Source: Pyricularia pennisetigena (Eukaryota > Ascomycota > Sordariomycetes > Magnaporthales > Pyriculariaceae). Taken from it: a DNA stretch of 64,000 nt. Numbering within the stretch: the stretch's first letter is position 1; each line of letters starts with the position of its first letter. Positions 23,166-36,519 of the stretch are shown here, one piece after another. The notes below the pieces were generated by a model. The model did not search any database. It was not told where the DNA came from and saw only the letters and a program-made list of their open reading frames with translations. The stretch spans positions 1,152,672 to 1,216,671 of the forward strand of contig NW_021940923.1 of NCBI RefSeq assembly GCF_004337985.1, read 5' to 3'. The position numbers and the translations under genes were made by a program.

Positions 23166-25276
23166 TTTTTTTATTTGTACGTTTAACAAAAATAGCTTAA
23201 ACGGAAGCCATATAGGTAGTTACCCTAATTCGATCGGAATTAGGTAAACCATTTATAATTTAAACGGTTTTTTTTAGCAGCAATAACCCTATATACCCTC
23301 AACGCCTAGATTATTATAGGGCTTTTTAGGCCTGGATTTCGCCACAATCGCCTGTAGTCCCGCTTCCGTGCATGGTTAGTTAACCGTCGGTAGTTCGTCT
23401 TAGGCTTAAAGAAAAGTAATTTACAGGGGCCTGTTTTAAATTCGATAGTAAAGGAGGTTTAAACAACGGACTTTTTATATTAGGCTGTATAAAAGGGTCA
23501 CCTAGCGGCTTGCCGGGCCTACAAGGCCCAATTTCACGTGGATTTTCAGGGTTTATACCGCTAAATTTCTGCGTTATTACGGGTAAATCTACGGCTATTT
23601 CCGTATTCTTTTCGGGATTTAGCCTTTCCATTACCGTAGTTTCTTCCGGTTCCGAATCGGTATAAATTTTATACTCCCTTTCAGGGTGTATATTACTTAA
23701 CTTAATCTCCAACGGGGTTCTTTAACCCTTTATAACCCTTTCTAAGGCCTTGTTAGAAACTGTGCTATATTTACGTATTATAAAGGCGTAATTCGCAATT
23801 TGAAGTATATTTCGAACAAGGATATTGCACCCTTTTATTTCCAAATAAAGCGAATGTTTAACGGTATGAAGGCGTTTTTACGCTTTGCGATCCTTATCGT
23901 ACGAAGTGTTTTTTGATAATACGCCCTTTACATTATAATATATAAAACTATTAACGATATTTATTCCAAACGAAAGGATATATAAAACGTTATTTAAGGT
24001 AACCTTTTTAAATTCGTTAGCCTTTTGGCCGTAACGGACTTATATTTCAACAGTTCCGGTACTTATTCCCCTAAAAGGGCCACCTCCGGTCCCGATTTTA
24101 ACTGTAAAACCGGGGGTATAATCGGCAAAAAATTGCTTATTTCCAAAGAAATAGTGCGTGCTATTTATATGATATGGGAAAGGGTAACTTATATTCCAAG
24201 GCTTAGGGGCCCATTTTACGCGGCGTTTAGGTTTCGTTTTAACCCTTCAATTAGCTGTTAAAACCTTTCGTTTTAACGTTTTACCGGCATCGGGTTCCAA
24301 GTCCGAATCCGAACTTAATTTTATAATTCCGCTAATAACGGAATTACCCTTATATTTTAGGGCGTTTTACGCTGCGCATTCGTTAACGCTACCTGGAATC
24401 AAACCCGTAAATAATTCGAATATTATAAAAATTATAGACGTTCCAGCGGTTGATTTGTTGGAGGAGGACTTAGCTTTTTTGCAATAGCATCCGAATTAGG
24501 GTTTTTACCTTTTTTCTTGTGATTTAGAGGTGTTTTGCTGTCCTTTATTTCCTTTTATTGCCTCTTCTAACGTTTGTCTTACCCGGGCTTTAATTTGTAA
24601 ACCTATTATTAGCGATCTTAGCTGTTATAAAGCTTTTAGTCGAATTTTCGGATATAAGGTCCGCTATAAGGTATTGCAAATTTAACCTTTCCGTGTTTTG
24701 GCTTATAACCTGCAGGGCCGGTTAGGTATTGCGTTGGCGCTCGGTCCAAATAGGGAATACCCCCTCCAGGGCACGTAGGTACTGACTTCGTACACTTACG
24801 GGTTTAATTTGCACGTTAGCATTCGCTAATTTAATTACCAGTAAGTTAGAGCGGTTGTCAAATTCCGGTATTAATTTTTTGAATTTTCAAAAATTTAAAG
24901 CGTGGAATTCCCGGTGTAGCGAATTTCGATTAATTTCGGGTGTAACGGAATAGTTATTTTCCAGGATTTTATAAGCCGTTACGGGGTTAGAATACCATGC
25001 AATCAATTTTAAAAGTTCCTTGGTTTAACTATTTTGGATAAATAATAATAGGATTTACTGCTCGTATTTCGGTAGGGTATAACCCGTTTCAGGGTTAGAA
25101 TTAAATTCCGCCGCTTTTATAGCCTTGAACTGCATCATTAACGCCTGTTTTCACAAATTATAGTTGCCAGCCACTACTAATCTACAGCTTTTGGGGAAGG
25201 AAAATACCCGTTTCGATAGTTTTTTACCTATCCCGTCACCTAAAATTATGTTACCCAATGGATCCAGGGGTGCAAT
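23166..25276 (-). mobile_element. partial copia copy 2, inverted, interrupted by the 14.5-kb element
   Basis: Same family as copy 1 but on the minus strand: gag near 25250-24540, protease region 24540-23760, Pro-rich spacer 23712-23380 (YKIYTDSEPEE), integrase start to 23166. The element continues after the 14.5-kb insertion as leader-like sequence at 39798-39867. RT, RNase H and its own flanking LTR are missing here. Confidence 0.75.
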
Positions 25277-25440
25277 TAGTCTCAATGCTCAGACTAGACC
25301 CCCCTGCTTCGCAGTGGGGACCGAGCGCTCTATATACCTTTCAACCACATGGCTTTTCGACCAATTACATTAGCCGAAAAAATCGCGCTCGTTCTAATTT
25401 AAAAACATTTTATCGCATTTCGCCGTTTATAGCGGTACCA
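25277..25440 (+). repeat. A-type terminal region of the TAGTCTCAG element
   Basis: The terminus can fold. CCCCCCTGC TTC GCAGTGGGG (25299-25319) and TTTTCGACCAAT...ATTAGCCGAAAA (25353-25380) are hairpins. The outer CTCAGACTAGA pairs with TCTAGTCTGAG at the inner side in the better-preserved copies. The same end appears at 40535, 44137 (reverse), 44863 (reverse) and 44991. Confidence 0.8.
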
Positions 25441-25869
25441 CCAATAAAACACCCAATACTGCGATATCGCCAACCACCATTCCCCCCGACACACAAAAAA
25501 AAAATTCTATTATTATACCATATATTTACGCATATTAACCTTTATTCGATATATTATTAAACCTAATAAAACCCGAATCCAATAATAGAAAACATATTTC
25601 CAATAATATTAATAAATATACCCGAAAAAGTATTCCCATCCGCGCAATTTGCAACCTAATACTTTGCGTCCGACCTAACCCTATTATTTCCATCGATATC
25701 GCAATTACTATCGTTTTTGTCGTTATTTTAACTACTATCGCCCAATTTTATATTCGAAAATAAATGGGAATTTAAACCCTTTTTAATCGATTAAAAACAA
25801 TTACCGAAAGAATCCGGATCCAAAACGGAAATAAACCCCGAAACCAAATTTATTCGCGATATTACCAAA

Positions 25870-28290
25870 TTTTAGCGCAACCGTTACTAACGCACCAATT
25901 TTACGCAATTTATCCACGTTTGGGTAATAACGGCAAATTCTTACGAAATTACCCAATTTACCCCATCGCGAATATTTTTTTTTAAAAAATATTATAAAAC
26001 CCTTAAATCCGAAAACGTTTACGCGTTAATAGGGTCGAATACCGTTTTGATAATAAATTTCCTGCGTTTATTAAAACCGACTTTTTGCGTAAGGAATTGC
26101 AGCAATTAATATCATATTTACGCTTTTTTAACCGGTTCGAACTTACAAATTTCCAATTTTCGGGAATAAAAAATTGTTCCGCTAAAAGCGTGAGCAATAT
26201 GGATTAATTTAAACAAATATTTAACACGTCCACCCAGGAAATCCCGTCCAAGACGCCAATATTATAAAAATTTATATTTTTATTATTATTATATTTCCGG
26301 GGCTACCGCCCATTTTATCCATCGTTATAAAGTTCGAACGTGGTATACCTGGAATTAAATACCTTTTTAAAAATTATTAACCCCCCAACGTTAAAGGATC
26401 AACGCGTTATATTAATATTAGCGATTTTAACCTCCGGATATTCCCCCCAAAAAAACACTTATTTGCTACTCGCATTCGCATTATACTTTATAAATAATGG
26501 AGCTCCACGACGTATTATAAACACATTATCCGGGCTTAAAATATATTTATTTTATAAAATTATTAAACGGTAAACCCAACAGCTTATCGCCGTTACCCGA
26601 ATACATTATTAGTAATATTTATATTTATATTTAGTTTTTACCGCGAATAATAAGAATAGTTTTTTATATTTATATATATATATATTAATATATAAATAAA
26701 CTCACAAAAACTCGTTTGTAACCCAATATTATTTTTCGTATATAATAATTTTAATCTTTTGGACAAAATATAGGATTTTGGATATGGGAAACGTAACCGA
26801 ATGCAAAATTTGACATTATATTTCCTTATATTAACGCCAGGATTTAAACGATATGCGTAATCCCAGTAGTACGCCACCGTACCTTTCCGCCAAAAATGGT
26901 TGCAAACGCCCGCCTTTTTACAATATCCGGACACCTATTACGAAAACGTTAAATATTATATAATACACCAAATTTATAATTGTTTATTCCCCAACCGCCT
27001 ATATACGCCCGGAGTAATCCCATAATACCCTACCCTCGCACGAATTACATTAATCTTTTATTTTATCCGAACCCCCGTTATTACCGGAAACGAAAAAAAT
27101 ACGCAAAAATTATCCAAATTTACGAAATCCATTTCAAACGTTTTCTAAGCCTATTACCCGACCATTTCGACTACTTTTCCGTCCTGTTCCTCGTTTATAA
27201 AAATTAAAAAACAACGTTATATATCCGTATTATTTAGGGAATTTACATTAAATTATCCCACTCCTTTAATAAAAAATAGTAAATATTACCCGTACCAACG
27301 TTTTTCTATATCGAATTTAATTTTATTAACCAATTATAACAATATTACGCCCCCGTTGTATTTATAAAAATAATACGGTTGGGGAAGTATAACCAATTTT
27401 AAAAAATAAAAAAGAATTTTACCACGTTTGACGGTTTTTACAAAATATATTCCGGTCCCGCATTTTATACATTATAATTATTATTTTAATCCAAAACGGA
27501 TTATTGGACAGGGATTAAAATTTTAAAAACGCCTTGGAAAAGGTTTTTACCAATATAGTATATAATATATATATTTCCGTGGTAAACCGTATTTGCGATA
27601 ATACATTCGCTGGTTATATTAACGGTTGAATAAATTTTGGATTATAGGATATAAAACCCAAAATTAATATCGCGTTCCGTACGTAACGCCGTTATTTGCA
27701 AATAATTAATTTTTTATAAATAATAATAAACGCGTTCCACCGAAAAAATGACGGCGTATTGGAAACTATAATACCGCAATTGGTCCTATTTTTTTACGGT
27801 TGTGAAATAAAGAATTATAACTTTAAAATGCTATATTGAACCTGGTTATTACAACGAAAGGACATAAATTAACCGTTGCGGACCGGGATTTTAAAATCAG
27901 CGTTCGTAAAATGTATTACGGCCGGGAATGGATTTAAACCGGTAAACCAAATAATTAAATATATTAACAGGGGTTTCGCCATAAATATTAAAAATAACCG
28001 CAATTCTAAGCACGATCTGCGAAAAACATTCCTAAATTAAATAATAATGGGGTTAATCGCAATTACGGTGCGCAAAACATTAGAAAATATCGCCCGTACA
28101 CGCATTAATAGCAAATATTATATAATATTAACCAACCAAAATATAATCCACTATACGTATTTATTATTCCAAAATGGTTGGGGAGACGAAAAAGCCGAAA
28201 TATTACCCGATTTCGATTTCGACGGCCCTAATTTATTATACCTGGGTTTAAAAAAGCTAATAAATGATAAATTGGAGGTATTTAATTAAA
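25870..28290 (+). pseudogene. transposase-like gene, resembling fungal DUF6589-type proteins
   Basis: No continuous frame remains, but plus-strand pieces join into one protein. Around 26020-26570 there is a helical segment ending NNGAPRRIINTLSGLKIYL. At about 26737-26930 comes VYNNFNLLDKI (from YDNFN by G-to-A), then GYGKRNRMQNLT and VPFRQKWLQTPAFLQYPDTY. A C-terminal piece at 28047-28289 contains FQNGWGDEKAEILPDF. The order, a residue block around GAPRR followed by a Y-D-N-x-N motif, matches what I recall of fungal DUF6589-type putative transposases with an RNase H-like core. This is pattern memory, not a search. It is the first gene inside the A end and converges on the SNF2 gene. It is the best candidate for the mobilising enzyme. 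Confidence 0.5.
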
Positions 28291-28821
28291 AAATTGTGCG
28301 CCCCAATAACGTGCTATTTTAAACGGATATTAAAAAAACAGGGGCAAATTTAAAAAAGGGATATAACCGGATAAACGGTTTAAAAATTAATGGTCTAATT
28401 AACACCCAAAGAAATTTGTTGGACGGAATATAGGAAAAGTCCGACGAAAAAGACATATAAAATTTAAAATAATAAAAAACAAATTACGCAAACTAAAACG
28501 GGTAAAGGCGAAAATCGTTTTATTACAAAAAGGAGTTAATGGACGAATAACGGTAACCTTACCCGCGAATAACGGAGGTAAAACAGCGTCCGTAAAACCA
28601 GTAAATATAAATAAATAAATACCAATCGTAAATTTGGCCTAAAATAAAAAACGAAATATAATTTCCTCCAAAGTTTTTCGTATAAATAACCCGTTTCCTA
28701 TCCATTGTTTTCTACCCAAATAAATTATACTTTCCATCCACCGCCAGTTATAAATCCAACAAAGAAAATCCTAATAATAACCGCTATTATAATACTTTAT
28801 TAACCACGAATAATAAATCCA

Positions 28822-31800
28822 TTAAACCGGATCCCAATAGTTATAATTACTATAAAAATATATATATAAAACCCCCAATTTCCTAGCATTAAACTCCAAA
28901 AAAGCAAAACAGAGAAACCCAAACCGATTAAAAAAAACGAAAACGTTTGGTAACGTTAAATGTTTTTTTAAAAATGGGTTTACTAGCGCCACACCTCCTT
29001 TTCCGAACTGGGGTCGCGGTAAATAATCCAGGGACCGGATTGTCCTCCTTTTTATCTTTTTTCGAAATGGGTATACAGGGTTTTTTAACAAATTAAATGT
29101 AAATTTATCGTAATTAAAGCTAAAATCGATAAATGAAAAAAACGGAATAACGACCGCCAAAAGGTCGGCGTTATTATTACCAAAAATACCTTTTTTAAAC
29201 GGTTTATTAATTTCCCGGCGTTTAATTACCTAAAAGCCAAAATCCCTTATTAAGGCTCCGATAACCCGCGCGGTCGCGGTTTCGTCGTGAAATCCATCGC
29301 TGTTTTTAATTTATTTTCTTAATTTAACCATAAACCCCTAATCTATAATAGCAAAATCGAAATAAAGCAAATATATATAATTAATATAATTAATAAACGT
29401 ATTACGGCCACCATTTTGCTCCTGGTATTGGTAATTAATATAAATTAAACCCAACGTTAAAATAAAAGCTAACGTTTTTTCGACCAAATCCTGTTCGTTA
29501 AACTGCTCAAAAATATTTAATACGAGTATTAAAACCAGGCGAAAATAAAATTCGCCTATACGGCGCGTTCTGTTAAAATAAAAAGTATTAAAACATTGGG
29601 GGGGTTTTATTATCCAAACGAAGCAGTTATAAAGCCAGGAAAACATAATTGCCATTACTTTATACGTTAGGAATTATTTAACAATTGGAAATTAAATAGT
29701 TTTAAGGAAACGCATACGCGTAATATACTTAACTAATATTTATTATATATTAGTACCGGCCGGAATAGTAAAAAAAGGCGTATTAACTTTCAAGAATATG
29801 CGATTTTTTACCCAATCGAAAAAGGTATTTCGCATTTCGAAAATACGCCAAATAACAGGTTTATTTTAACCTAACCGAATTAAACGACCATAAATTTGCA
29901 ATTATATATTAGTGTTCCATATTAAAAGGATAATAATACCAGTGCAACAATTGGGGTGCAAATTAAAATCAGCGCTGGAAATATTAATGTTTAGGATATA
30001 AACGTTAAAACTGGAACTGGAATCGGTAAAATCGGAAACGGTTTTATCGCGTTCGGCTTGGGATAGGCCTAATTGGATAATAGCCACACCGAAACTGGTT
30101 TTTTCCAAAATGAAAATAATAAAATTAAAAAAGATTAACAGGTATATTAAAAATTGTGATAATTATCATAAAAATGGAAAAATAACAGTTATTATAACAT
30201 TTGTTATAATTTAAAAATATGAAAAAATTATAATAATTGTTATAATAGCTGTAGGGGAAAAAAGAGATTATAATAATTATTACCATATAGCTAATTTACG
30301 TTTAAGTTTAAAAATTAGGGGTTATAACCAGGACGCGTTAACTTTTTTTTCATGCAAATTTCGACCACGCGAGCAATAAATGGCGATTCGTTTAATATAA
30401 AATGGACCATTTTAGCCCTGCCCGACGGAAGTAACGTTGTAAAGTTAATGCAAAGCTTTAAATAAATCCAATTAAAAAAACCGTGGCCGTTATACTAAAT
30501 TAAAACGTCCACAATTACCGAAATAAAACGGGTTTTTTTTCCTATAAATTCTTTATAAAATTTTGTCGGACGTTACGGTATTTGGTGTTAAAATCCATTT
30601 TTTTAACGTTAGCATTTTACCTAATTCCGCCGAATAAACATCCCGGGTATCGTCCTCGGTATGGATTATTAACCGAAAAAATAATTAATTACCAAAAACT
30701 GCAGCAAACGGATAAAACCTATATTAAAAAAAACCGAGGTTTGGCGGTTACCAGCTGCGGTATCCGTATTAATAGGGATTCCTAATAAAACGGGAATAAT
30801 ATCGTCGGTATTTTTGCCCACGAATACGGTAATAATGTTTTTAAAAATTATTTCGGTATTTATTATAACGTTTTCGAAACGGTGGCCAAATTGGAATTTT
30901 TTAATAATAATATTATACGGCGGAATGCGTTTACGGGGGTAAATAGTTATACCGTTGGGTAAAATAAACCCGGTATTTGTATTTTTACGTACCGTCAATA
31001 CGCCCGTATATTTCAAAATTATTAACGATTTTTCGTTTGGTATAATAAAAGGAATTATAAAATTTAAAATTCGGGTGTAAAACAGCCATTATTTCCAACA
31101 CATCGATTCGAATTTTTATAAAAAAGTTTTGGTATTTTTATCGATATTAGAAACGACGAAATAACTATTATTTTCCCAAATATAATCGACCGTAAATATA
31201 TTTTCCCAGGATAAATTTTCAGGTCGGGCGAAAAAAGTCGCAATTTTATCCCAAATTAGGGCACTAAAGCCAGTAATATTTTTAATTTTATTAATAGTCG
31301 GCGTACTAATGGTTATGCCCCGATTAATGCAAAAAATAAGGCGAAACGCGCGGTATATTTTCCATTCGCGGTAACGGAAATATTAAATTTCGTTTTTAAT
31401 TATACGTTGAAAAGAAGTACGAAATAATAAATATATAACCAAACGCCGGATATTTGTAATATTTTCGCGCGTGGGAAAATCGGTCTTCCGACCGTTTTTG
31501 CGTTAACGGTTCCTAATAAAATTATTTAACTTAAACAAATATACTAATATAGCGAAATTATAATAATTGTTACAAAAAACATTTACTGGGTTATATTTTC
31601 AATATTGGAATTATCGTCGAAATTACTAACGTCGGGGGGGCGTTGCTAAAAATTGGAATCGATAATTTTATTTATATATTATGGGTTAAATACTTTTTCC
31701 GCGTTATGGATTTCGTCCAATTTCTTAATTTTTCGGATTAATAATATCGAATAAAATATAATGATAACCGTGCCCGCAAATTTGGGATTAAATTTGCGGG

Positions 31801-33297
31801 CGGCGAATTTGGTTAAAATATCGTAAAATTGCGTTTAAACAAAAATAGCAACCGCTCGCGGGGTATCGGTAACGCATATTTCGGTTAAATTACAATAATA
31901 TTTAACGTTAAAAATTGGGAAATTGGTTATTATTCTTTTGAATATTTGCGAAATAAGGTTGGCCGGGGCGAAAATCAAAATGGGAAAATATCCGTCTGTA
32001 TTTTGGATAAATCGGTCGTATTAGCAACGGATATATTATATATAAATCGCCGTGAAATAGATAATCGTTTTTCCTTTACCCATTTTACTGGCTAATAACC
32101 AATCTTTAAAAGCTAATTGCTCCAATTTTAATAAAATGTGGGCATTTAAACCGAAAAAAAGTTAATTTGTCAAAAACAAAAATTGTAATAATAATTACAA
32201 AAATAGGGACAAATTGTAACAGTAATTACAAAAATAGGGGCAAACTTGTAACGACAATTGCCAAAATAGGGGCAAAATTGTAACAGTAATAACAAAAATA
32301 GGGGCAAAATTGTAACGACAATTACAATTATTAGGGATGACATATATATAATTTACCAATTAATTAATAAAATAACCAATAGCGACCAAAAAAAGCATTA
32401 GGTATATCCCAGTTAAACTAAAAATATTTGCCCTGAATTTTCTTGTATTTAAAACCCATTTTGTTATCGGTATTTAAACCGTCGATAGGTAAAATGTTTT
32501 AAAAAAAGCGCAAATTTTTCATAATAGCCTAAATCGCGTCCGAATTAAAAAAATAACCAATCCAGGGATAATTTTTGGTTAAAATGGAAAATTGCGCATG
32601 GTATACCAAAAAAGCCGTTAGGATCTTTTCGCGGGCGTCCTCGAAAATTTCCTTTTTTGCGCGGTTTATGTTAACAAATCGATCGGCGATAATGGATTGG
32701 GTTTACATAAAATTAAGGAAATTATTTTATTAATCGTCGCCAAAAAATTTGGGATAAAGTTCGGTAATTTTTATTTTGGGTTTGGTAAAATTAGGACGAT
32801 AAAACCGCCTTTCGTCGTACAAATTGTTAAAAATACCTTTAAATATTAACAAATCCAATGGGTGTATTTAAATTTAATTTGCACGCTTTTTTTTAACCGT
32901 CCGATTTTAATAGGTTTAAAACGGGACCAGGTATTAACAGCGAGTATTATTATCGTCCTATTATAATAGGCGCGGTTAAAACCAAATAAATTGGCGACGT
33001 CGATGGTTTGGTCGGTTCGCGAACGGGTAGCCAAACGATGTTAAAATTGCATTAAATATAAATTATTTAGAACGATAACGTTATCGGCGATAATTGTATA
33101 ATCGGCGATAGCAAATAGGGTGGAAGATTATTCGATATTAAATTTAAAGGGGTTACGGTAATTTGCACCAAAATCGTTAGGACTTTTTTTGCTTCCAATA
33201 ACGATTTTTCCCTACCGGCGAAAAACAAAATAAAAAAAATGGTAACAAATTTTAAACTAATCGTCGATATGGTAACCGTTATATACATATAATCCAA
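28822..33297 (-). pseudogene. SNF2-family ATPase/helicase remnant
   Basis: On the minus strand, KDWLLASKMGKGKTIIYF carries Walker A (GKGKT at 32066-32080). About 120 residues further on, LDEIHNAEKVFNP (31706-31717) is a plausible DExH box. The C-terminal helicase lobe is clear at 29902-30108: GLSQAERDKTVSDFTDSS, then DFNLHPNCC, the SNF2 motif V region. Segments at 30669-31016 and 29338-29655 lie in the same order in between and after. In SNF2/Rad5 proteins this engine moves along DNA or remodels chromatin. Upstream codons (32400-33300) extend the N-terminus, and the poly-Asn frame at 34662-35024 could belong to it. Many stops are present, so it is inactive. SNF2 genes are not normal transposon cargo. 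Confidence 0.7.
32175..32335. repeat. four-unit ~39-bp minisatellite with palindromic core
   Basis: Each unit contains TTGTAAC(A/G)(G/A)(T/C)AAT(T)ACAA-like palindromes joined by AAAATAGGGGCAAA. It lies just upstream of the SNF2 Walker A coding part. Similar palindromes recur singly across the element. Confidence 0.75.
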
Positions 33298-34661
33298 AAT
33301 TAGCGGTTTTGAATTCTAAATCGCCGTTTTTAAAATTAAATCTGGTAGTTATTATCCGCAGGTAAATTAATATCGTAGGGAAAATTGTGGGAGCTATAAC
33401 CGGTTTAAATTTGTTTGCGAATATTTTTAACCCGGGGAGGTCAATATCGTTTGAACGGATAAAGGGGGGATAGGGAGTAAACGATACCGATTTGCCAAAT
33501 TATCGACAATAGGTTTAACACCCTTATCGTTAAATATATTCGGTACGGGAGCTAAAATCTTTTACCAAACGGGCATTTTATTACCTTTAATTTATTTATC
33601 GGGGCTACCTGCTTTAAAATAAATTAAAAACCCGAATACGTCGGCGATTAAAAATAAATTAACTAAGAATTTAAAATGATACCCGTTATCACAAAATGTA
33701 TAAAAGGGTGAACGCCAAATTGTAACAATTATTACATTATAATAATAATTATTTAGCATTACCGCAAAAAGTTGTAACTGCTATTACAATATAGGAAATA
33801 ACAGGATATATTGATGCAGGGATTGTAATAATTATGGCAACTTAATAAAAGGGAACACTAACCTAATATATTAATATATTATATTAAAATATTTATCGTT
33901 TCGTAACCAAGTACGACCATTACCTCGTTTATATTCGACGAATTATTATTAAGATAATATATTAAAATCCGGCCATCAACGCGTGCTTTTGCTGCGGCGA
34001 CGCCAGCAACGGATTAAAAACGTTTAAAAATTTGGGCGATTGGGGTTTCGTTCGTATTACGGAAAATGTTATTTCCGCGACCGAACCAGGCGAGCGGGTT
34101 AGTATTATTATCAATTTTAAAATAATTAATATAACCCAAATGGGGTAAAATGCGAACTATTTTAGTAATATTCGTATTCCCTACCCCACGGCAAATTATA
34201 ATAATTATCGCCGATACAGATTAGTTTTTACCCAATTAAAAATCCTTCCATAACGGGACGGGCAGGCGATCCAGGAAATCCGTATTTTTATAGAATGGGA
34301 AATAATATTCGGGTTATACGAAATTTATTGGTCCATTATTTGGCGTCGAATTAAATTTAAATTATCTCCGCGATACCGAAATAAAATTGGTTTTAACTGG
34401 CCGAACGGTGGTGGTTTTATATATACGGGGTGCGGGCGGCCTATTTAATGGCGCGGGTACCGGGTTAATAATAATTTCCGGTTATAATGCAGGGGGCCGG
34501 TTTTTGGGGTTTTTTAATAGCGGGGATAATACGTTAGCAAATGGTTTAAAAAATGCTAAAAAAGTTTATAATTAGCGGTTATCCAAATCCGGGGCAAATT
34601 CGTTATAATTATGATTTATATTAATATTATTATCGCCTTTATTAGCGGACGCGGGGGCAGG

Positions 34662-34783
34662 TTAATTATCGTTTTCGCTTATATAAGTATCGTCGTTATT
34701 ATAATCTACGGGGGCGGGGGCAAATTCGTTATCGACGGGGGCGGGGGTAAATTTATTATCGCCGGAATTTATATCGGTATTGG

Positions 34784-34880
<97 letters not shown>

Positions 34881-35024
34881 GTTATTATTATTATTATTAT
34901 TAAGAATAGGGAGAAAATTTAGCGGGATTCCGGTTATATCCGAATAACCCTGTAATATAAAACGGTTTAACCGTGCAAAATTTAATTCCAAAACAATTGC
35001 AGTATCCGCGTCGTAATTTTCCAA
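34662..35024 (-). other. poly-asparagine open frame (possible N-terminus of SNF2 gene)
   Basis: A 120-codon minus-strand frame reads FARLNRFILQGYSDITGIPL before a run of about 38 Asn encoded by the ATT repeat, followed by two TPAPVD/APAPVD repeats. It could be the low-complexity N-terminal region of the SNF2 gene. The frame may be open only because ATT repeats cannot make stops in this phase. Confidence 0.3.
34787..34902. repeat. (ATT)n microsatellite
   Basis: About 38 units with two GTT interruptions. Next to it, at 34695-34760, are two copies of a G-rich ~33-bp unit (CGGGGGCGGGGGCAAATT). Confidence 0.9.
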
Positions 35025-35159
35025 ATTTTTAAAATATTGGTTTATTTTTTGTGTCCGGGCTCCTTTTTATAGTACAACTATTAAATTGGTAAATAATTTA
35101 GCACTCCTGGGTATATATTCCAACGTAAATTTGGTAATGGTTTAGGCGGAAATTTTGTG

Positions 35160-35600
35160 AGGAGGTTACGAGATAGAATAAGCTTAATCCTGAACGCGGG
35201 GAAAAGTGGATTACGTATAAGGTTGATGGAACGTTGAAATGGCAGATAACCGTCTGCTAGCGGGTAATAGAGATGATATATTGTTGTTGCACAATCGATT
35301 CGTTGAATCGTTGAATCGATAAAGGTATGAAGGTGATAAATCTAAGGCTAAGTTGTGAATTACGTGTTCGAATCCGTAGGTGCAGATCTTCGATCCGGAT
35401 GTCCGGAATGCGGGGTTACGTCACATGATTTGGCCTTATTCATGTGACTGACCTGCCGACCTATTGAGCCTAACGGCCTATTGTGCTTATGCATGCACAG
35501 AAAATCTGCGACCATACCGGGATTCGAACCCACGCATTTTAACGTATATATGATATAGATTATGGTACGTGCATTATACCATTAAAGTACATTAAATATG
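35160..35600 (-). repeat. GC-normal insert with tRNA-like pol III boxes (SINE-like)
   Basis: On the minus strand, TTTAATGGTATAATGC (near 35575) resembles a tRNA D-arm/A box. About 50 bases on, GTGGGTTCGAATCCC (near 35525) is a perfect B box with T-arm, ending TGGTCGCA like a tRNA 3' end. The matching 5' acceptor (GCGACCA) is absent, so this is not a functional tRNA. About 350 bp of less AT-rich sequence follow, including a second GTTCGAATCC box on the plus strand near 35374. It looks like a tRNA-derived SINE or a tRNA fragment inserted in the large element. Confidence 0.45.
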
Positions 35601-36519
35601 ACGTATTTGTCTTGTTGTTGAAATTATGAACAAAAACGTGATATATAAAGCTTTATGTGTATAATAAACGCGTATACGTTTTATTTGTTATTTGTTTATT
35701 TATTCGATGCAGGGTGACTAATAGAACTAGCCCGTGCTAGCCGTTATAAGATAATGCAGGGTAGCTAATATAACTAGCCCTGCGCTAGTCATGTTCACAA
35801 ATTTTGCCTTTTTAACGTTTTTGGGAGCTATGGCGACAAAGGACCGTAATTGTAATAATTATTACGGTTTTTAGCGAATTAAAGCAATTATTATAATTAC
35901 TATTATAATAAAGTTAATTATTCTGCCCCGAGCCTAACCGGGTGGGGGGGAACCCTTGCGATATAGAGGCGCTAATTATAATTTATTTTCGTTATAATTG
36001 GGTTAATGCCTATTAGTGTAGGTAAAATGTAAACAGCTTTATCCAATTAAAAATGGTTTAATCAGGTTTCCTAACGAATGTATTTACAATATTTGCTAAA
36101 ACAATTTTGCGATTATAATGATTATTACGTGCATTAATTGAAAATTAAACCTTGGTTTAATCGTTACAATTTTTTATTAATCGTTACAAAAAGAATCTGG
36201 CGGCCGGGAAAAAGGTTTTTATTATAGAAAAAAGAAAAAAAACTAACAAAAAAAAGAGGTATTTATAATTGGGTTTACATATAGGGTTTTCTACAAATAA
36301 AATAAAGTTAAAATAAAAACGCCAAAGTTTCCGGAGCTTAACCGTAACAATTATTACAATTCGCAATATCGAACCCTTTTATTTTTAATCGGGGTGCCGT
36401 TACGCCGTATTTACCTATATATAACTGAGGTTTTCAATTTACGTAACAATTATTATTATCCAGCATTTGGTCGTTGTATTTAAACCGTTAACTGGGGATT
36501 TTAATATTTGATAATTATA
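35601..36519. other. AT-rich spacer inside the 14.5-kb element
   Basis: Contains several scattered palindromes of the TTGTAATAATTATTACAA type (35840, 36110-36180, 36345, 36440) and two CAGGGT(G/A)(A/G)CTAATA repeats at 35708-35765. No gene recognised. Confidence 0.5.

Noticed and set aside
32175..32335. CRISPR-like array
   Set aside because: Units are nearly identical throughout with no unique spacers, the setting is a eukaryotic transposon, and only about four units are present.
34611..34922. Plus-strand Ile-rich 103-codon frame
   Set aside because: Produced by translating the ATT microsatellite.
35495..35600. Functional tRNA gene
   Set aside because: The 3' half is excellent but the 5' acceptor strand does not pair with it; called SINE-like or tRNA-derived instead.
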